Shown here piece by piece: positions 42,889 to 43,292 of a stretch of 43,292 nt of DNA. Under the pieces are notes generated by a model. The model was given only the letters and a program-made list of their open reading frames with translations. It was not told the origin of the DNA and made no database searches. Both the position numbers and the translations under genes were made by a program. Every line of letters starts with the position of its first letter. Positions within the stretch are counted from its first letter, which is position 1. This DNA is from an uncultured Lachnospiraceae bacterium (GTDB taxonomy: Bacteria; Bacillota; Clostridia; Lachnospirales; Lachnospiraceae). Where the stretch lies: assembly GCA_910577735.1 (NCBI GenBank), contig CAJTOO010000027.1, positions 1 through 43,292 of the forward strand, read 5' to 3'.

Positions 42889-43292
42889 ATGGCAAAAGAC
42901 AAAAACAATAAGACTATTTGGGAAACTGTATTGTTAAAAAATGTTAAAGGTGCAAATTTCCAGAATGTTAAGACGATACCTGATATTGATGGTGCGTTAC
43001 AAAGAAAATATCAGGTTTTTGAAGTACTCGTAGCAGAAACACTTGCCAAGATTCGACCAGAAGTAAAATGGGAAATTACATATGGAAGTAAGGATGATGG
43101 CATTGATGTAAAAGGAGTTTATTTGTCTTCCTTAAAAACTCCTTTTACAACGGAATCTCCTCAAGCATTAATTTTAGGTCAGATCAAGCGCCGCAATAAA
43201 GGGTATCGCTTTGACCATTTTCGTACAGATATAGATAAAATGTTTGAATACTACAGCAATCATTGTTTAAAAGGAAATCAGAGTTTATTTCA
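42889..43292 (+). CDS. Mrr-like PD-(D/E)XK nuclease domain protein (3' truncated by window)
   Basis: The ATG at 42889 (GGAG seven bases upstream) opens a frame of 134 codons that runs off the window. It reads MAKDKNNKTIWETVLLK and on; residues ~39-53 form a Glu-containing helix (KYQVFEVLVAE), residues 65-73 read YGSKDDGID, and ~96-101 read LGQIKR. The order helix-Glu, Asp-Gly-x-Asp, (Q/E)xK is the Mrr-type restriction endonuclease active site. The gene is markedly more AT-rich than the rest of the window, suggesting recent acquisition, and follows a recombinase and a truncated gene. A restriction or other defence role is likely; the C-terminal domains are outside the window. Confidence 0.7.
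   Translation, partial: MAKDKNNKTIWETVLLKNVKGANFQNVKTIPDIDGALQRKYQVFEVLVAETLAKIRPEVKWEITYGSKDDGIDVKGVYLSSLKTPFTTESPQALILGQIKRRNKGYRFDHFRTDIDKMFEYYSNHCLKGNQSLF

Noticed and set aside
40772..43292. Methyltransferase and nuclease as a restriction-modification pair
   Set aside because: The methyltransferase lacks a DNA-methylase (D/N)PP(Y/W) motif, carries an NTF2-like domain and is separated from the nuclease by the recombinase and a composition change.

Overview
The window looks like a chromosomal piece of an anaerobic gut Firmicute, most likely a Lachnospiraceae member. Reasons: genes are packed mostly on the minus strand; a YtrA-type GntR gene sits directly upstream of clpC where Bacilli carry ctsR-mcsA-mcsB; the single tRNA gene (Trp) has no encoded CCA; and several proteins resemble Lachnospiraceae-typical families. 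Genus and species cannot be fixed from sequence alone.

Layout. (1) 1-2463 (+): a cut-off ABC exporter half and its ATGA-overlapped partner, followed by two broken relics of conjugative-element genes. This is the decayed end of an integrative element. (2) 2534-13244: an operon-like minus-strand run of nine genes with a divergent GntR/HutC regulator. It contains homologues of all the enzymes of fructoselysine (Amadori product) use: a FrlB-like SIS deglycase, a FrlC-like epimerase and two FrlD-like PfkB kinases, plus an FrlR-like regulator. The usual amino-acid permease is replaced by an MFS and a BCCT transporter, and two amidohydrolases and a YjbQ protein are added. A ~197-bp imperfect palindrome separates the two halves. 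The regulator and operon promoters carry palindromes in or over their core elements. (3) 13252-17638: tRNA-Trp with promoter, leader hairpin and terminator; an orphan lipoprotein; a heterodimeric ABC exporter. (4) 17675-25697 (-): LCP ligase, radA, an unnamed 136-residue protein, clpC, YtrA-type GntR, an SH3 membrane protein and a zinc-ribbon protein. (5) 25727-31639 (-): purD, purN, purM, purE with a structured leader, and a large M29-type aminopeptidase. (6) 31722-36508 (-): two small membrane proteins, pyrE, pyrF, a Nudix-like protein with a degraded Nudix box behind a strong promoter, a TPR lipoprotein and a YdcF/SanA-family protein. (7) 36505-40532 (-): a two-sensor EAL phosphodiesterase with a compact structured leader, and an alpha/beta hydrolase. 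(8) 40772-43292 (+): an NTF2-like/methyltransferase fusion, a tyrosine recombinase whose coupled downstream partner is cut to five codons, and an AT-rich gene running off the end that encodes a Mrr-like PD-(D/E)XK nuclease domain.

The two most promising parts are the expanded frl-like locus (region 2), which may consume a glycated compound other than fructoselysine, and the recombinase-nuclease junction at the right end (region 8), which may be the edge of a defence island that continues outside the window. No rRNA, CRISPR array or intact insertion sequence was seen.
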